This document shows, piece by piece, positions 43,371-52,561 of a stretch of DNA of 64,000 bases (positions are counted from its first letter, which is position 1; each line of letters begins with the position of its first letter). A model generated the notes under the pieces. The model was not told the DNA's origin, did no database searches, and was given only the letters and a program-made list of their open reading frames with translations. Source of the stretch: Clostridiales bacterium (GTDB lineage: Bacteria; Bacillota; Clostridia; Christensenellales; Borkfalkiaceae); assembly GCA_015055525.1 (NCBI GenBank), contig SVHZ01000003.1:1-64000 (forward strand), in the 5' to 3' direction. The position numbers and the translations under genes were made by a program.

Positions 43371-44657
43371 TTAGTCGATTTTGTTGTTTGCAGTAAGGAA
43401 GGCAAACATTTTTTCAATGAGAGCGTTGTTTTCAAAATAAGAAAGTTGACGGTCGTTCATTGACTTTTTGTATTCTTCAAAGTCCTTACCCATATTCTTT
43501 GCTTGTTCTTTGATTTTTTCGTCAATTTCCGCTTGATCTACGGTAATGTTTTCAGTCTTGATAATCTTTTCAACAACAAGTTGAAGTTTAACTTGCTTTT
43601 GAGCGTTATCTCTGAAAGAATTTCTATAATCTTCCATAGATTGATTGCTATATTTTAAGAAATCTTCAAGTCTTAAACCTTGATACATCATTCTATATTC
43701 CATATCTTGAACGATAGCGTCAATTTGCCTTTCAACCATAGCGTCTGGAATTTCAACGGTAGAAGTTTCAGCAATCTTTTCAATGATTTTATCTTCGGTT
43801 TCTGCTTTTGCTCTCTTGTCGTTTGCTTCTTTAAGTTTAGCCTTAGTTGACTTTTTGAAAGCGTCAAGAGATTCTTCGCCAGTTGCTTCCTTGATAAATT
43901 CATCAGTAACTTCGGGAAGTTCTTTTACCTTAATTTCGTGAAGTTTAACGGTAAAGACAGCGTCTTTACCTTTTAATTCTTCAGCGCCGTAGTTATCGGG
44001 GAACTTAACGTTAATATCCTTTTCATCGCCGATGTTCATACCAACAACGCCGTCTTCAAATCCAGGAATAAACGCGCCTGAACCAAGTTCTAAAGTTTGA
44101 CCTTCTGCAGTACCGCCGTTAAATGCTACGCCGTCAATAGTACCCTTGTAGTCGATAACTGTGATATCGCCGTTTTGGCAAGGTCTACCTTCAACGTTAA
44201 CTTCTCTTGCATTTCTCTTAACTAAACGGTCGATTTCAGCGTCAACGTCCTTTTTAGTTACATTATACTCAACTTTATCAATAGTTATACCTTTATATTC
44301 GCCAAGAGTAACTTCGGGCTTAACTGGAACGATTGCAACCATAGTAATACCCTTTTCGTCAATCTTTTCAATATCAATGTCAGGTCTGTCGATAGGTTCG
44401 ATAGAAGTTTCTTTATCTAAAATTTCAAAGTAGTATTCTGAGAAAGAAACGTTGATTGCCTCTTCAAAGAATACGCCTTTACCATACATTTGTTCAATTA
44501 CGTTCTTAGGAACTTTTCCTTTTCTAAAACCAGGAACGCTATATTTACCCTTAGTTTTATCATACGCTTTCTTTTGAGCGTTTTCCCATTCTTGAGCGTT
44601 GAGAGTGATGTTGATTTTTACCGTGCTTTTTTCAGCAGGTTTAACAGTATATTTCAT
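43371..44657 (-). CDS. tig: Trigger factor (ribosome-bound chaperone and prolyl isomerase)
   Basis: A 428-residue protein with the N-terminal ribosome-binding domain (signature FRKGKVPKNVIEQMYG near residue 45), a central FKBP-type PPIase domain (about 150-245; GAFIPGFEDGVVGM) and a long charged helical C-terminal arm domain (EIDEKIKEQAKNMGKDFEE). It shields nascent chains at the tunnel exit. It heads the tig-clpP-clpX group behind a TTTACA-17-TAAAAT promoter, and AGGAGA precedes the ATG. Confidence 0.97.
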   Translation of the reverse strand: MKYTVKPAEKSTVKINITLNAQEWENAQKKAYDKTKGKYSVPGFRKGKVPKNVIEQMYGKGVFFEEAINVSFSEYYFEILDKETSIEPIDRPDIDIEKIDEKGITMVAIVPVKPEVTLGEYKGITIDKVEYNVTKKDVDAEIDRLVKRNAREVNVEGRPCQNGDITVIDYKGTIDGVAFNGGTAEGQTLELGSGAFIPGFEDGVVGMNIGDEKDINVKFPDNYGAEELKGKDAVFTVKLHEIKVKELPEVTDEFIKEATGEESLDAFKKSTKAKLKEANDKRAKAETEDKIIEKIAETSTVEIPDAMVERQIDAIVQDMEYRMMYQGLRLEDFLKYSNQSMEDYRNSFRDNAQKQVKLQLVVEKIIKTENITVDQAEIDEKIKEQAKNMGKDFEEYKKSMNDRQLSYFENNALIEKMFAFLTANNKID

Positions 44658-44692
44658 TATATTTCTCCTAAAAGTTTTTAATTACTTTATTT

Positions 44693-44721
44693 ATTTTATC
44701 AAAGATAACGATTATTGTAAA
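44693..44721 (-). promoter_or_regulatory. tig promoter
   Basis: Minus-strand TTTACA (44716-44721), 17-nt spacer, TAAAAT (44693-44698). Confidence 0.8.
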
Positions 44722-44751
44722 GTTTTTTATGGCACGATTTTGAATTTTTAA

Positions 44752-44780
44752 TTTACAATTAACGCTTAAAGTTATATAAT
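44752..44780 (+). promoter_or_regulatory. rqcH promoter
   Basis: TTTACA (44752-44757), 17-nt spacer, TATAAT (44775-44780); AAAGGAAG is the ribosome site before the ATG at 44802. Confidence 0.85.
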
Positions 44781-44801
44781 ATAACCGAAAAAGGAAGAAT
44801 T

Positions 44802-46490
44802 ATGCCACAAGATTTAATAACTCTTAAAAAAATCGCCCTATCACTTAACGAAAAAATAGCGGGCGCAAAAGTAAATAAAATTACCGAGCCGAGTTTGTCT
44901 GAGATAGATATTGCAATCTATAAACAAGGCGTTTCAAGGCTAATAATGAACTTATCGGCTAATTTTTGCAGGGTTTCACTTTCGTATAAGGAAAAGCCTA
45001 ATCCCGAGGTATGCCCTAATTTTTGCATGCTACTTCGAAAACACTTGACGGGTGCGGAAATTGAAAAGGTTGAGATTGCTAACGACGATAGAATTATTGC
45101 CGTTACCTTTATAAATTACAATGATTTCAAAGACGCCGTTAGATACACTTTGTTTTCAGAAATTATGGGAAAACACAGCAACCTATTTTTAGTTAAAGAC
45201 GGATTAATTTTAGGCTCGCTTAAATCCACCCCGCAAGACCTTGACTCAAAGCGTGTAACCCTAGTAGGCGCGCAGTACAAATTTCCCGATAATACGGGCA
45301 AAATTTCAATTTTTAGCCCAGATGCAAAAGGCGTATTTTTAGCGTCAAACGGCGAGAGTTTAGATAAATATATTCTCAATAATTTTTATGATTTTTCGCC
45401 TAAAACGGCAGGCGAGATTGCATATAGAATTTCTAATAGTTTATCCGTTTACGACGGGGAAAAAGCATATAAAATAGCGCTTGATTTTTCAAACTTAAAC
45501 GCATCGCCCGTAACGATTAACGACGGTAAGATGAAAGACTTTTTCTTTACCGATTATATATCTATTTTAGGCGAAAGAAACAAGTTTGACTCTATAATTT
45601 CGGCTATGGAAAGCGTTTACGGAAGCGCGGAAGAAAACTCCGATATAAAAACTAAAAGAAACAACCTTTTAACCTATATAAATTCACAAGAGAAAAAATT
45701 TACTAAAAGAATAGCCGTTTTAACCGAAACTATAATTTCGGCTAATACTTTAGAAAAATATAAACTTTACGGCGAACTTATAACTTCGCAAATGTACCTT
45801 ATAAAAAAGGGGCAAGAAAAAGTTGCCCTTACAAATTATACGGATAACGGCGCTGAAACGGTTGAAGTTTCGCTTGATAGCACCCTTTCCCCGCAACAAA
45901 ACGCTCAAAAATATTTCAAAATTTACAAGAAAAAGCAAAACGCTATAAAGCAATCTGAAATCCAACTTGAAGACGCTAGGCGTGAACTTGAATATATAAA
46001 GTCTATTAGATTTTCAATTGAAAACGCAATAACTTTACAAGATTTTGATGAAATTAAGCAAGAACTTATTTATTTGGGGCTTATAAAAACTCAATCTAGT
46101 AAAAACAAAAATAAAAAGAGTTTACCGCTTGGATTTATTAAATACGAGATAAACGGCGTTTCCGTTTTAGTTGGCAAAAACAACGTGCAAAACGATAGAC
46201 TGCTTAGTATTTCAGATAGAAACGATTTGTGGTTTCACGTTAAAAACTATCACTCGTGCCACACTATATTAAAATCTAGCGACGATATCAATAACGATAT
46301 TATTAAAACGGTAGCCGAGATTTGCGCCTTTTACTCCGAAGCATCGCAGGGCGTTAAAGTTGAAGTTGACTATACGCTTAGAAAGTTCGTTAAAAAGCAA
46401 GGCGGTAAAAATTTGGGCGCAGTTTATTATACCGACCAAAAATCTTTACTCGTAAATCCAAACAAACACCAAGAATTTATTATCAAGTAA
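44802..46490 (+). CDS. rqcH: Ribosome quality-control factor RqcH (NFACT/FbpA family)
   Basis: A 562-residue NFACT protein. The N-terminal domain (MPQDLITLKKIALSLNEKIAG; VCPNFCMLLRKHLTGAEI; SEIMGKHSNLFLV) is followed by HhH and coiled-coil parts (about 290-420) and the NFACT-R RNA-binding domain (DLWFHVKNYHSCHTIL). RqcH binds stalled 50S-peptidyl-tRNA and adds C-terminal alanine tails, marking the chain for ClpXP and similar proteases. It is divergent from tig-clpP-clpX, so tagging factor and protease are near each other. Confidence 0.95.
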   Translation: MPQDLITLKKIALSLNEKIAGAKVNKITEPSLSEIDIAIYKQGVSRLIMNLSANFCRVSLSYKEKPNPEVCPNFCMLLRKHLTGAEIEKVEIANDDRIIAVTFINYNDFKDAVRYTLFSEIMGKHSNLFLVKDGLILGSLKSTPQDLDSKRVTLVGAQYKFPDNTGKISIFSPDAKGVFLASNGESLDKYILNNFYDFSPKTAGEIAYRISNSLSVYDGEKAYKIALDFSNLNASPVTINDGKMKDFFFTDYISILGERNKFDSIISAMESVYGSAEENSDIKTKRNNLLTYINSQEKKFTKRIAVLTETIISANTLEKYKLYGELITSQMYLIKKGQEKVALTNYTDNGAETVEVSLDSTLSPQQNAQKYFKIYKKKQNAIKQSEIQLEDARRELEYIKSIRFSIENAITLQDFDEIKQELIYLGLIKTQSSKNKNKKSLPLGFIKYEINGVSVLVGKNNVQNDRLLSISDRNDLWFHVKNYHSCHTILKSSDDINNDIIKTVAEICAFYSEASQGVKVEVDYTLRKFVKKQGGKNLGAVYYTDQKSLLVNPNKHQEFIIK

Positions 46491-46500
46491 TAAAATGATT

Positions 46501-46534
46501 AAACGCTCGCAAGCCTTATGCTTGCGAGCGTTTT
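46501..46534. terminator. Bidirectional terminator between rqcH and an RluA gene
   Basis: AAACGCTCGCAAGC (46501-46514) pairs perfectly with GCTTGCGAGCGTTT (46520-46533) around CTTAT. The adjacent minus-strand gene ends inside it. Confidence 0.9.
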
Positions 46535-47355
46535 CAAAAGTCGTTATTATCTAAAGTTATAGTTTCCCCGTTTATAGAATATAAAGGGCTATCTTTTTCA
46601 AAATTAAACGTCAACGAATAAGCCGTTAAGCGCTGGCGCTTTGCTTTGAAAAGTTTATTTATCTCGTTACTACCATACTTTCCGTCACCTATAACGAAAT
46701 GCCCGATATGAGCAAAGTGAGCCCTTATTTGATGAGTTTTGCCCGTTATGAGTTCAACCCTTATAACGGTTGAGTTTTTCCTTTTTTCAACAACTTCGTA
46801 CTTGGTTACTATTTTAACGCTCCCTTCCACCTTTTTATCGTAAATTTTCACAAGAGAGTTTTCCGAGTTTTTCACAAGGTAAGAACTCAATGTATCGCTA
46901 TCTTTTTCAAGCGCTCCGTAAACTTCGGCTAAATAAAACTTTTGAATAGTCCTCTTTTTGAAGGCGCTAAGCATTTCTTCAAGGCTTTTTTCTATTCCAA
47001 AAACTAATAAACCCGCCGTGTTCCTATCAAGCCTGTGGCAAAGTTTATAGCCTTGATAAGTTTTATTAACTTCTACTTCAAAGTCTTCACTCGTTATCGT
47101 TCTCGGCTTGAAAAAAACTAAAATTCCGCATTTATTAAAAAGTGGCGTGATTTCATTTTTAACCCCGTCAAAATAAACGCAAATTTCTTGACCTTTTTGC
47201 ACGGTTAAATCTTTTGAAACCCTTTTACCGTCAACCTTTATATCTTTTGCGCGGAATAATTTTTGCATGGTAGAATACGGCATTGACGCGCCGTACTTAT
47301 CACTTAAAAACTTGCTTAGTTTTATTGAATTTTCTTCTACCTTGAAAACCTTCAT
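46534..47355 (-). CDS. RluA family pseudouridine synthase with S4 domain
   Basis: A 273-residue enzyme: N-terminal S4 RNA-binding domain (about 8-70; LSKFLSDKYG, KDIKVDGKRV) and a catalytic domain with HRLDRNTAGLLVF containing the nucleophilic Asp, plus ELITGKTHQIRAHFAHIG. It converts uridine to pseudouridine in rRNA or tRNA; RluC/RluD-type specificity cannot be fixed. Its start overlaps the feoB stop by 4 nt. Confidence 0.92.
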   Translation of the reverse strand: MKVFKVEENSIKLSKFLSDKYGASMPYSTMQKLFRAKDIKVDGKRVSKDLTVQKGQEICVYFDGVKNEITPLFNKCGILVFFKPRTITSEDFEVEVNKTYQGYKLCHRLDRNTAGLLVFGIEKSLEEMLSAFKKRTIQKFYLAEVYGALEKDSDTLSSYLVKNSENSLVKIYDKKVEGSVKIVTKYEVVEKRKNSTVIRVELITGKTHQIRAHFAHIGHFVIGDGKYGSNEINKLFKAKRQRLTAYSLTFNFEKDSPLYSINGETITLDNNDF

Positions 47356-49049
47356 ATTATCAACCTTAATATCAAAGATATTAAATACGCCTCTACAATC
47401 AATATAAAAACGTAGATTATCGTAAATTTTTTCCCTGCAACGCGTTTAACTTGCGATAGCGCCACTATACACGGCGGATATATAATGATGAACGCCGTTA
47501 GCGTTATAACCGTTTCAAAACTTAAATAAACGCCTTCTGGATATAAAGTTATTAGCGTTGAAAGTATAGCCTCTTTTGCAAACAAGCCAGAAATTAACGC
47601 CTGAGTAACCTTCCAATCTCTAACGCCAAGCGGATAAAGTAAAGGAGTTAACGCCTTGCCTATTATTGATAAAATACTATCTTTTCCACTTGCGCTAACG
47701 AAACTTAAATCAAACGATAGTGAACTTAATAGATAAGTTGCAACCGAAATTAAAAATATAACCGTTGCTATTTTTATTATAAACTGTTTTAAGTTATTTA
47801 GCAAGGATTTATATAGGTCTTTACCTTTGCAAAGTCGATAAGGCGGTAATTCCATAATGAGCGGAGCGCGTTTTCCCTTTACAATTAAATTCCCCGTAAC
47901 GAATAATCTAACAAAAACTATCATTATGGAAAACAAATAAACGCCCGTTATATAAAAAAATGGATATTTTACGCAAGGCAGAGTTGAAAAGAATAAAAAT
48001 ATCGGGAGTTTTGCCAAGCAGTTTATTCCGCTACAAAGAAGTGACGCCCTTTTTCTCTCCTTTTCACTTTCTAATCCGCCCGTATAGTTTATCGCAACAG
48101 CGGTGCAACCAAACCCCATAAGAGCCGAAAACACCGCTCTTCCGTTAAGACCGCTTGAATATAAAAAACTTTCGGTTATAAACGCTATTCTCGCCATAAT
48201 ACCGCTCTGCTCTATAAAGGTTAACACAACGCCTAAAACGAGCATTTGCGGTAAGAAAGTTAAAACGGAAGATAGGCCTGAAAAAATCCCGTCTAAAATA
48301 AGCCCCTTTATAAATAAGGATATATCAACGCTTATTAAAAACCTTTCTAAAAGTATATATAACTTTTCAAACCCATAACTTAAAAGGCTACTTAAAATAC
48401 CACCTATGCCGTAAGAACCGAAAGATATATAAAAAGTTATTATTACCGACGCTAAAACGAATAGCCACGACAATTTAGACGATAAAACCATTTTGTCAAT
48501 TTTTTCTTTTTTATAAGGCGGAACTTCTATAAAATTTACGAGCGCATTTTTATCGTAATAAGCAGTAGTTCTTTGATAATTATATATTTCGTTTTTTATA
48601 AGGCTAACGCCTAATTTGGTATTAAAATCAGATAGTATTATAGGAAAAGGAAAACTCTTTACTATATCCTTATTATATATACCGCCGTTTTTTTCAAACT
48701 CTTTGAGAAAATTTACGGCTAAAATTACGTTAAACCCTTTATTATATAAGGATAAAACTGAAGTTATTGCAAAAGGGTAAGATATAAAGTCGGTAACAAA
48801 CACCATTATTCCATTAAATTCTTTAATCTTACTAAGCGTAACTTTTTCTTCAAGCGTTAAGGGGTTTAGCGAATATATCCCGGGCGTATCGGTTAAAAGA
48901 TAAGTTTTTTCATTTATCGTAAACGGCTTTGAAACGGTATCAACGGTAACACCGTGCCAGTTGCCCACTTTAACGTTGCCCTTTGTAAGGGCGTTAAACA
49001 AAGTTGATTTACCGCTGTTTGGCGTTCCAACGATAAGAACTTCACTCAT
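47352..49049 (-). CDS. feoB: FeoB-like ferrous iron transporter with atypical G domain
   Basis: A 565-residue protein with an N-terminal G domain (1-165) and a polytopic membrane domain (about 190-565). G1 GTPNSGKST, G2 region GNWHGVTVD and G3 DTPGIYSL are intact. The FeoB G4 motif N-x-x-D reads NFLK and the G5 SAxxG motif is not recognisable (DFNTKLGV). The membrane core keeps SVLTFLPQMLVLG, SGIMARIAF, MGFGCTAVAI and the CLAKLP cysteine motif. It is about 100-200 residues shorter than usual FeoB, with a reduced helical domain. The adjacent feoA supports an iron (Fe2+) uptake role. Confidence 0.85.
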   Translation of the reverse strand: MSEVLIVGTPNSGKSTLFNALTKGNVKVGNWHGVTVDTVSKPFTINEKTYLLTDTPGIYSLNPLTLEEKVTLSKIKEFNGIMVFVTDFISYPFAITSVLSLYNKGFNVILAVNFLKEFEKNGGIYNKDIVKSFPFPIILSDFNTKLGVSLIKNEIYNYQRTTAYYDKNALVNFIEVPPYKKEKIDKMVLSSKLSWLFVLASVIITFYISFGSYGIGGILSSLLSYGFEKLYILLERFLISVDISLFIKGLILDGIFSGLSSVLTFLPQMLVLGVVLTFIEQSGIMARIAFITESFLYSSGLNGRAVFSALMGFGCTAVAINYTGGLESEKERKRASLLCSGINCLAKLPIFLFFSTLPCVKYPFFYITGVYLFSIMIVFVRLFVTGNLIVKGKRAPLIMELPPYRLCKGKDLYKSLLNNLKQFIIKIATVIFLISVATYLLSSLSFDLSFVSASGKDSILSIIGKALTPLLYPLGVRDWKVTQALISGLFAKEAILSTLITLYPEGVYLSFETVITLTAFIIIYPPCIVALSQVKRVAGKKFTIIYVFILIVEAYLISLILRLII

Positions 49050-49269
49050 ATAAAACCTCCAAACAATCAGTTATCTCGCTAGATAAAATCACAGCCTTTC
49101 CGTTAAGAGAAACAACGCTTGCCCGCTTGTTTTTTAATATAAACTCAACTTTTACTTTCGCGCCGATAAAAAGCCCTAAACTATAAAGTCTAGAAAGATA
49201 CTCTTTATCTTTTAAGTTTATTGCCGATATAACGGCTGTTTTATTAACGTCGCAATTTGTAAGTATCAT
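49042..49269 (-). CDS. feoA: FeoA family protein
   Basis: A 75-residue SH3-like domain protein. LSRLYSLGLFIGAKVKVEF matches the FeoA motif (L..lGl..G..v.v). FeoA binds or modulates FeoB; here it overlaps feoB by 8 nt. No Fur box was identified with confidence upstream. Confidence 0.88.
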   Translation of the reverse strand: MILTNCDVNKTAVISAINLKDKEYLSRLYSLGLFIGAKVKVEFILKNKRASVVSLNGKAVILSSEITDCLEVLYE

Positions 49270-49334
49270 ACGAGATTATATGATTTATGATAGGTTAATA
49301 TAATTAAAACGATAATTTTATAACTTTACGGTAA

Positions 49335-49364
49335 CAAAAAAGCACGCTTGAAGCGTGCTTTTTA
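49335..49364 (-). terminator. Terminator of the surface protein gene
   Basis: AGCACGCT (49341-49348) pairs with AGCGTGCT (49352-49359), loop TGA, with A and T runs on both sides; it also separates that gene from feoA. Confidence 0.85.
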
Positions 49365-49370
49365 ATTTAA

Positions 49371-50825
49371 TTATTCTTCATCGTCATCTTCAACTTTATT
49401 TTCTTTTTTAGCAAAAATCTTTTTGAAGAAATTAGCGATTGCTTCCATTCTCTTTGGAGTGAGAAGTAATAATACTACGATAGCAAGTAAGCATACAACT
49501 GATAAGCAAAGGAAGATGAACGGAACTTTATTAACGCTGAGCCAGTTTTTGAAACTTGTTTTGTACTCAACCTTAGAAAGTTTTTTAGTAACTACGATGC
49601 TTGCAGTAGCGTCACTTTCAGAGATACCGTCAACGTCGATAACGTCAACCTTAACTCTATAATAACCTTCCTTAGTAGGAGTGAAAGAGTGCTTTGATTC
49701 ATCGTACTCTTCACTAGCGGTTTGCCACTCGTCAGTTTGATTTTCTCTATATTGTAAAGTGTAAGTAGCGTCAACGTCATTACCGGTTACTTCAATACCC
49801 TTAACGTTATATTTAAGGTTGATATAACCTTTTTCTTGGTAAGAAGGAAGTGTAATCTTAGGACCGGCATTTTCAATAGTAAACTCGAAAATGGGAACTA
49901 CGAGTTCTGCTTTTGTAAGTTCGCCCGTGTATTCTTCAGTAAGGTCTTCATCTTTATAGAACTTAATAGCATCGCCTGAACCTGAAGAGAAAAGGTATTT
50001 ACCGTTATCGCCCTTTACCTTATAGAAACCGTCTGCATATTCTTGAGTATTCTTAGTGGTAATACTAAAAGTCTTACCGTCAATACTATCTAAACTAAAT
50101 AAAACGTAAAATCTATAAGTACCAACTTTAGTAATATTGATTTTAAGGTCGGTGTTGCCGTTTGCATTTGTAGTAGAATAGGTTGAAGAATGGGGAACAA
50201 CGTAATATAAATTTCTCTTATATTGGCTATATCCAAACGCACCTGTATCAACTATATCTTTAAGCGTGGGAACTTTATACTCGTCACCAATTGAAAGCAA
50301 CACGTCTTCATCTTCAGGGTTAACCTTTTCAGCAACGGTAGAGTTCTTAACGATTTGCCTATAAGCAGCAATCTCACTTAACTTATAACTAGGCTCTGTG
50401 AAGTTTTGCTTAAATTCTTCACTATTAACGTCATCAAGAACTTTAACGTCAAAAGATTGAGAAACGGCAGTATCTTTCTTTGTCGTTTCAACTGAAACAA
50501 CGTAATCGCCTGCGCGAGTAATTCTCAAAGTAACCTTACCAGTAGTATAAGAATTTAATACCGCGTTGGTAACGCCTTCAGTCTTAATAGTGCCGTTTTC
50601 ATATAAAACGACAGGAGTACCCGCAGTTTCTTTTAATTCAATTTTAACGTCTGAACCCGCGTCTTTAATCCCCTCGTTGGTAACAACAAGTTCAAAGTTA
50701 ACGCCAACGTACGCGTAAGTTTTATTCGCATCTGCCTTAACGACGAAAGCGCCTAAGGCAATAGGTAACACGAAAATTGCGCATACGAGAGTTACTAATA
50801 ATTTGGTAATGCGTTTTTTAGTCAT
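49371..50825 (-). CDS. Unknown surface protein with signal peptide and C-terminal anchor
   Basis: A 484-residue protein that I do not recognise. A signal peptide (about 1-32, ending near VVKADA) leads into a Thr/Lys/Glu-rich, mainly beta ectodomain (33-425). Near 90-130 (VTLRITRAGDYVVSVET) and 370-415 (HSFTPTKEGYYRVKVDVID) are two repeats of the form 'G-Y/D-Y-x-V-x-V', typical of Ig-like or bacterial surface beta-sandwiches. A transmembrane helix (about 437-460) and an acidic-basic tail (KKENKVEDDDEE) follow. It is monocistronic, with its own strong promoter. Confidence 0.8.
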   Translation of the reverse strand: MTKKRITKLLVTLVCAIFVLPIALGAFVVKADANKTYAYVGVNFELVVTNEGIKDAGSDVKIELKETAGTPVVLYENGTIKTEGVTNAVLNSYTTGKVTLRITRAGDYVVSVETTKKDTAVSQSFDVKVLDDVNSEEFKQNFTEPSYKLSEIAAYRQIVKNSTVAEKVNPEDEDVLLSIGDEYKVPTLKDIVDTGAFGYSQYKRNLYYVVPHSSTYSTTNANGNTDLKINITKVGTYRFYVLFSLDSIDGKTFSITTKNTQEYADGFYKVKGDNGKYLFSSGSGDAIKFYKDEDLTEEYTGELTKAELVVPIFEFTIENAGPKITLPSYQEKGYINLKYNVKGIEVTGNDVDATYTLQYRENQTDEWQTASEEYDESKHSFTPTKEGYYRVKVDVIDVDGISESDATASIVVTKKLSKVEYKTSFKNWLSVNKVPFIFLCLSVVCLLAIVVLLLLTPKRMEAIANFFKKIFAKKENKVEDDDEE

Positions 50826-50884
50826 TTTAACTCCTAACCATATAAAGTGCGTAAACTCGCACTATTTTACTATAATACTTATAT

Positions 50885-50913
50885 ATTTTACCCTTATTAT
50901 TATAATTTGTCAA
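50885..50913 (-). promoter_or_regulatory. Promoter of the surface protein gene
   Basis: Minus-strand TTGACA (50908-50913), 17-nt spacer, TAAAAT (50885-50890). The leader contains a small hairpin AGTGCG/CGCACT just before the TAGGAG ribosome site. Confidence 0.85.
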
Positions 50914-50949
50914 TAATAATAATTAATTTTTGCTCATTTTAACCAGAAA

Positions 50950-51651
50950 TTATAACGACGGAACTACTGTTACCGACGTATCGAATAATTTCCAAGGCGA
51001 AAGTTCCTTGGGCGGTTCAACCTTAAAACTCAATCTTTCCTTAGTTACGGGGTGGGTAAACGACAACGAAGTTGCAAATAACGCAAGGTTTCCCTTAACT
51101 GCATTTTCGCCACCGTAACGCATATCGCCGTAAACAGGATAGCCAAGGTTTGCCATTTGAACTCTAATTTGATGACTTCTGCCCGTGTAAAGTTTAACCT
51201 TAACGAGTGATAAGCCGTTCTTTTCCTCACACACGTCGTAATGAAGTTCGGCTTTCTTCGCGCCCTCAACGGTTTGCGGGCAAATATACACCATATTAGT
51301 TATAGCGTTCTTTTTAAGATAATTCGTTACCGTTTGTGATTTTTTATCAAGCGTTCCAACGAGCACCGTGTGATAAACCTTTTCAAAATCGCCAGATTTC
51401 ATTTGTTCAGAAAGCCTACCCGCCGCCTTCGACGTTTTGGCAAACACCATAACCCCACCAGTCGGTCTATCAAGCCTATGAACTAAGCCTAAATATACGT
51501 TGCCCGGCTTGTTATCTCTTTCCTTTATCATTTGTTTAAGAGCAGAAAGTAAAGATAAATCTTTACTCTCATCGTCGCAAGACGGCATATTTTGCGGTTT
51601 TAACGCAACTATAACGTGATTATCTTCGTAAATTATAATAGGATTTTCCAT
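50950..51651 (-). CDS. RluA family pseudouridine synthase (no S4 domain)
   Basis: A 233-residue compact member of the RluA family: IIYEDNHVIVALKP near the start, LVHRLDRPTGGVMVFAKT with the catalytic Asp, and LYTGRSHQIRVQMANLGYP. It lacks an N-terminal S4 domain, as in the RluA/TruC-like group modifying tRNA or 23S rRNA. It follows the methyltransferase gene by 43 nt and is probably in the ileS operon. Confidence 0.92.
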   Translation of the reverse strand: MENPIIIYEDNHVIVALKPQNMPSCDDESKDLSLLSALKQMIKERDNKPGNVYLGLVHRLDRPTGGVMVFAKTSKAAGRLSEQMKSGDFEKVYHTVLVGTLDKKSQTVTNYLKKNAITNMVYICPQTVEGAKKAELHYDVCEEKNGLSLVKVKLYTGRSHQIRVQMANLGYPVYGDMRYGGENAVKGNLALFATSLSFTHPVTKERLSFKVEPPKELSPWKLFDTSVTVVPSL

Positions 51652-51694
51652 AAAACTCCTTTCTGTTTTTTAGTCCTAGCGTAATTTTTGGGTG

Positions 51695-52561
51695 TTACGA
51701 TAAAACTTTAGACCACAATCCAGAACAACCGCAAGGAAGATTAATTCCCTCGCGAGTTGGAAGCCCAACTTCGTAAGCATCGATATTATATTCGCCCTTA
51801 GGCATAAGCAACGTAAGAATATTTTTAAGAACTTGAGGTTGAAGACCCGTTGTATAACTGTTTATTAAAAAGAACAACGGATTATCACTTAAAACTTGCG
51901 TGCATATTTTAACTAAATTGTAAAGTTCGTTTTCAATCTTCCAAGTTTCTCCGCCAGGTCCTCTACCAAAACTCGGCGGATCCATAATAATAGCGTCGTA
52001 CTTTTTGCCACGGCGAATTTCACGTTGAACGAATTTTAAGCAATCGTCGATAATAAACCTAACCTTACCTTCACCAACGCCTGAAAGACGGCAGTTTTCT
52101 CCCGCCCTTTCAACCATACCTTTAGCAGCGTCAACGTGGCAAACGCTCGCGCCTGCTTTTAAGCAAGCAACGGTAGCGCCACCCGTGTACGCAAACAAAT
52201 TGAGAACGTTTATAGGACGGTTGGCTTTTTTGATAAGCGCCGTCATCTTTTCCCAATTTCCCGCTTGTTCGGGGAATAAGCCCGTATGCTTAAAACCCAT
52301 AGGTTTTATTTTGAATTTTAACTCTCCGTAACTAATTATCCACTCGTCTGGCATAGACTTTAACCTTTCCCATCTACCGCCACCTGATTCGCTACGGATA
52401 TATTTAGCGTTTAACCCCTGATAGTTAAACATATCAACGTCAGTCTTCCAAATTACCTGCGGATCGGGGCGAAGTAAAGTAACGTCTTTCCAACGCTCTA
52501 ACTTATACCCGTCACCCGTCGCGATAATTTCATAGTCCGACCACTTGTCTGCAACAACCAT
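51695..52561 (-). CDS. Class I SAM-dependent methyltransferase (RlmI/K-like)
   Basis: A 288-residue cytoplasmic methyltransferase. An N-terminal beta domain (1-110) precedes the SAM fold with NLFAYTGGATVACLKAGA (motif I), VDAAKGMVERAGEN, and motif IV MDPPSFGRGPGGETW. The DPPSFG motif and layout resemble the catalytic half of rRNA methyltransferases RlmI/RlmK, suggesting an rRNA target. Its ATG directly abuts the ileS stop, so they are co-translated. Confidence 0.88.
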   Translation of the reverse strand: MVVADKWSDYEIIATGDGYKLERWKDVTLLRPDPQVIWKTDVDMFNYQGLNAKYIRSESGGGRWERLKSMPDEWIISYGELKFKIKPMGFKHTGLFPEQAGNWEKMTALIKKANRPINVLNLFAYTGGATVACLKAGASVCHVDAAKGMVERAGENCRLSGVGEGKVRFIIDDCLKFVQREIRRGKKYDAIIMDPPSFGRGPGGETWKIENELYNLVKICTQVLSDNPLFFLINSYTTGLQPQVLKNILTLLMPKGEYNIDAYEVGLPTREGINLPCGCSGLWSKVLS

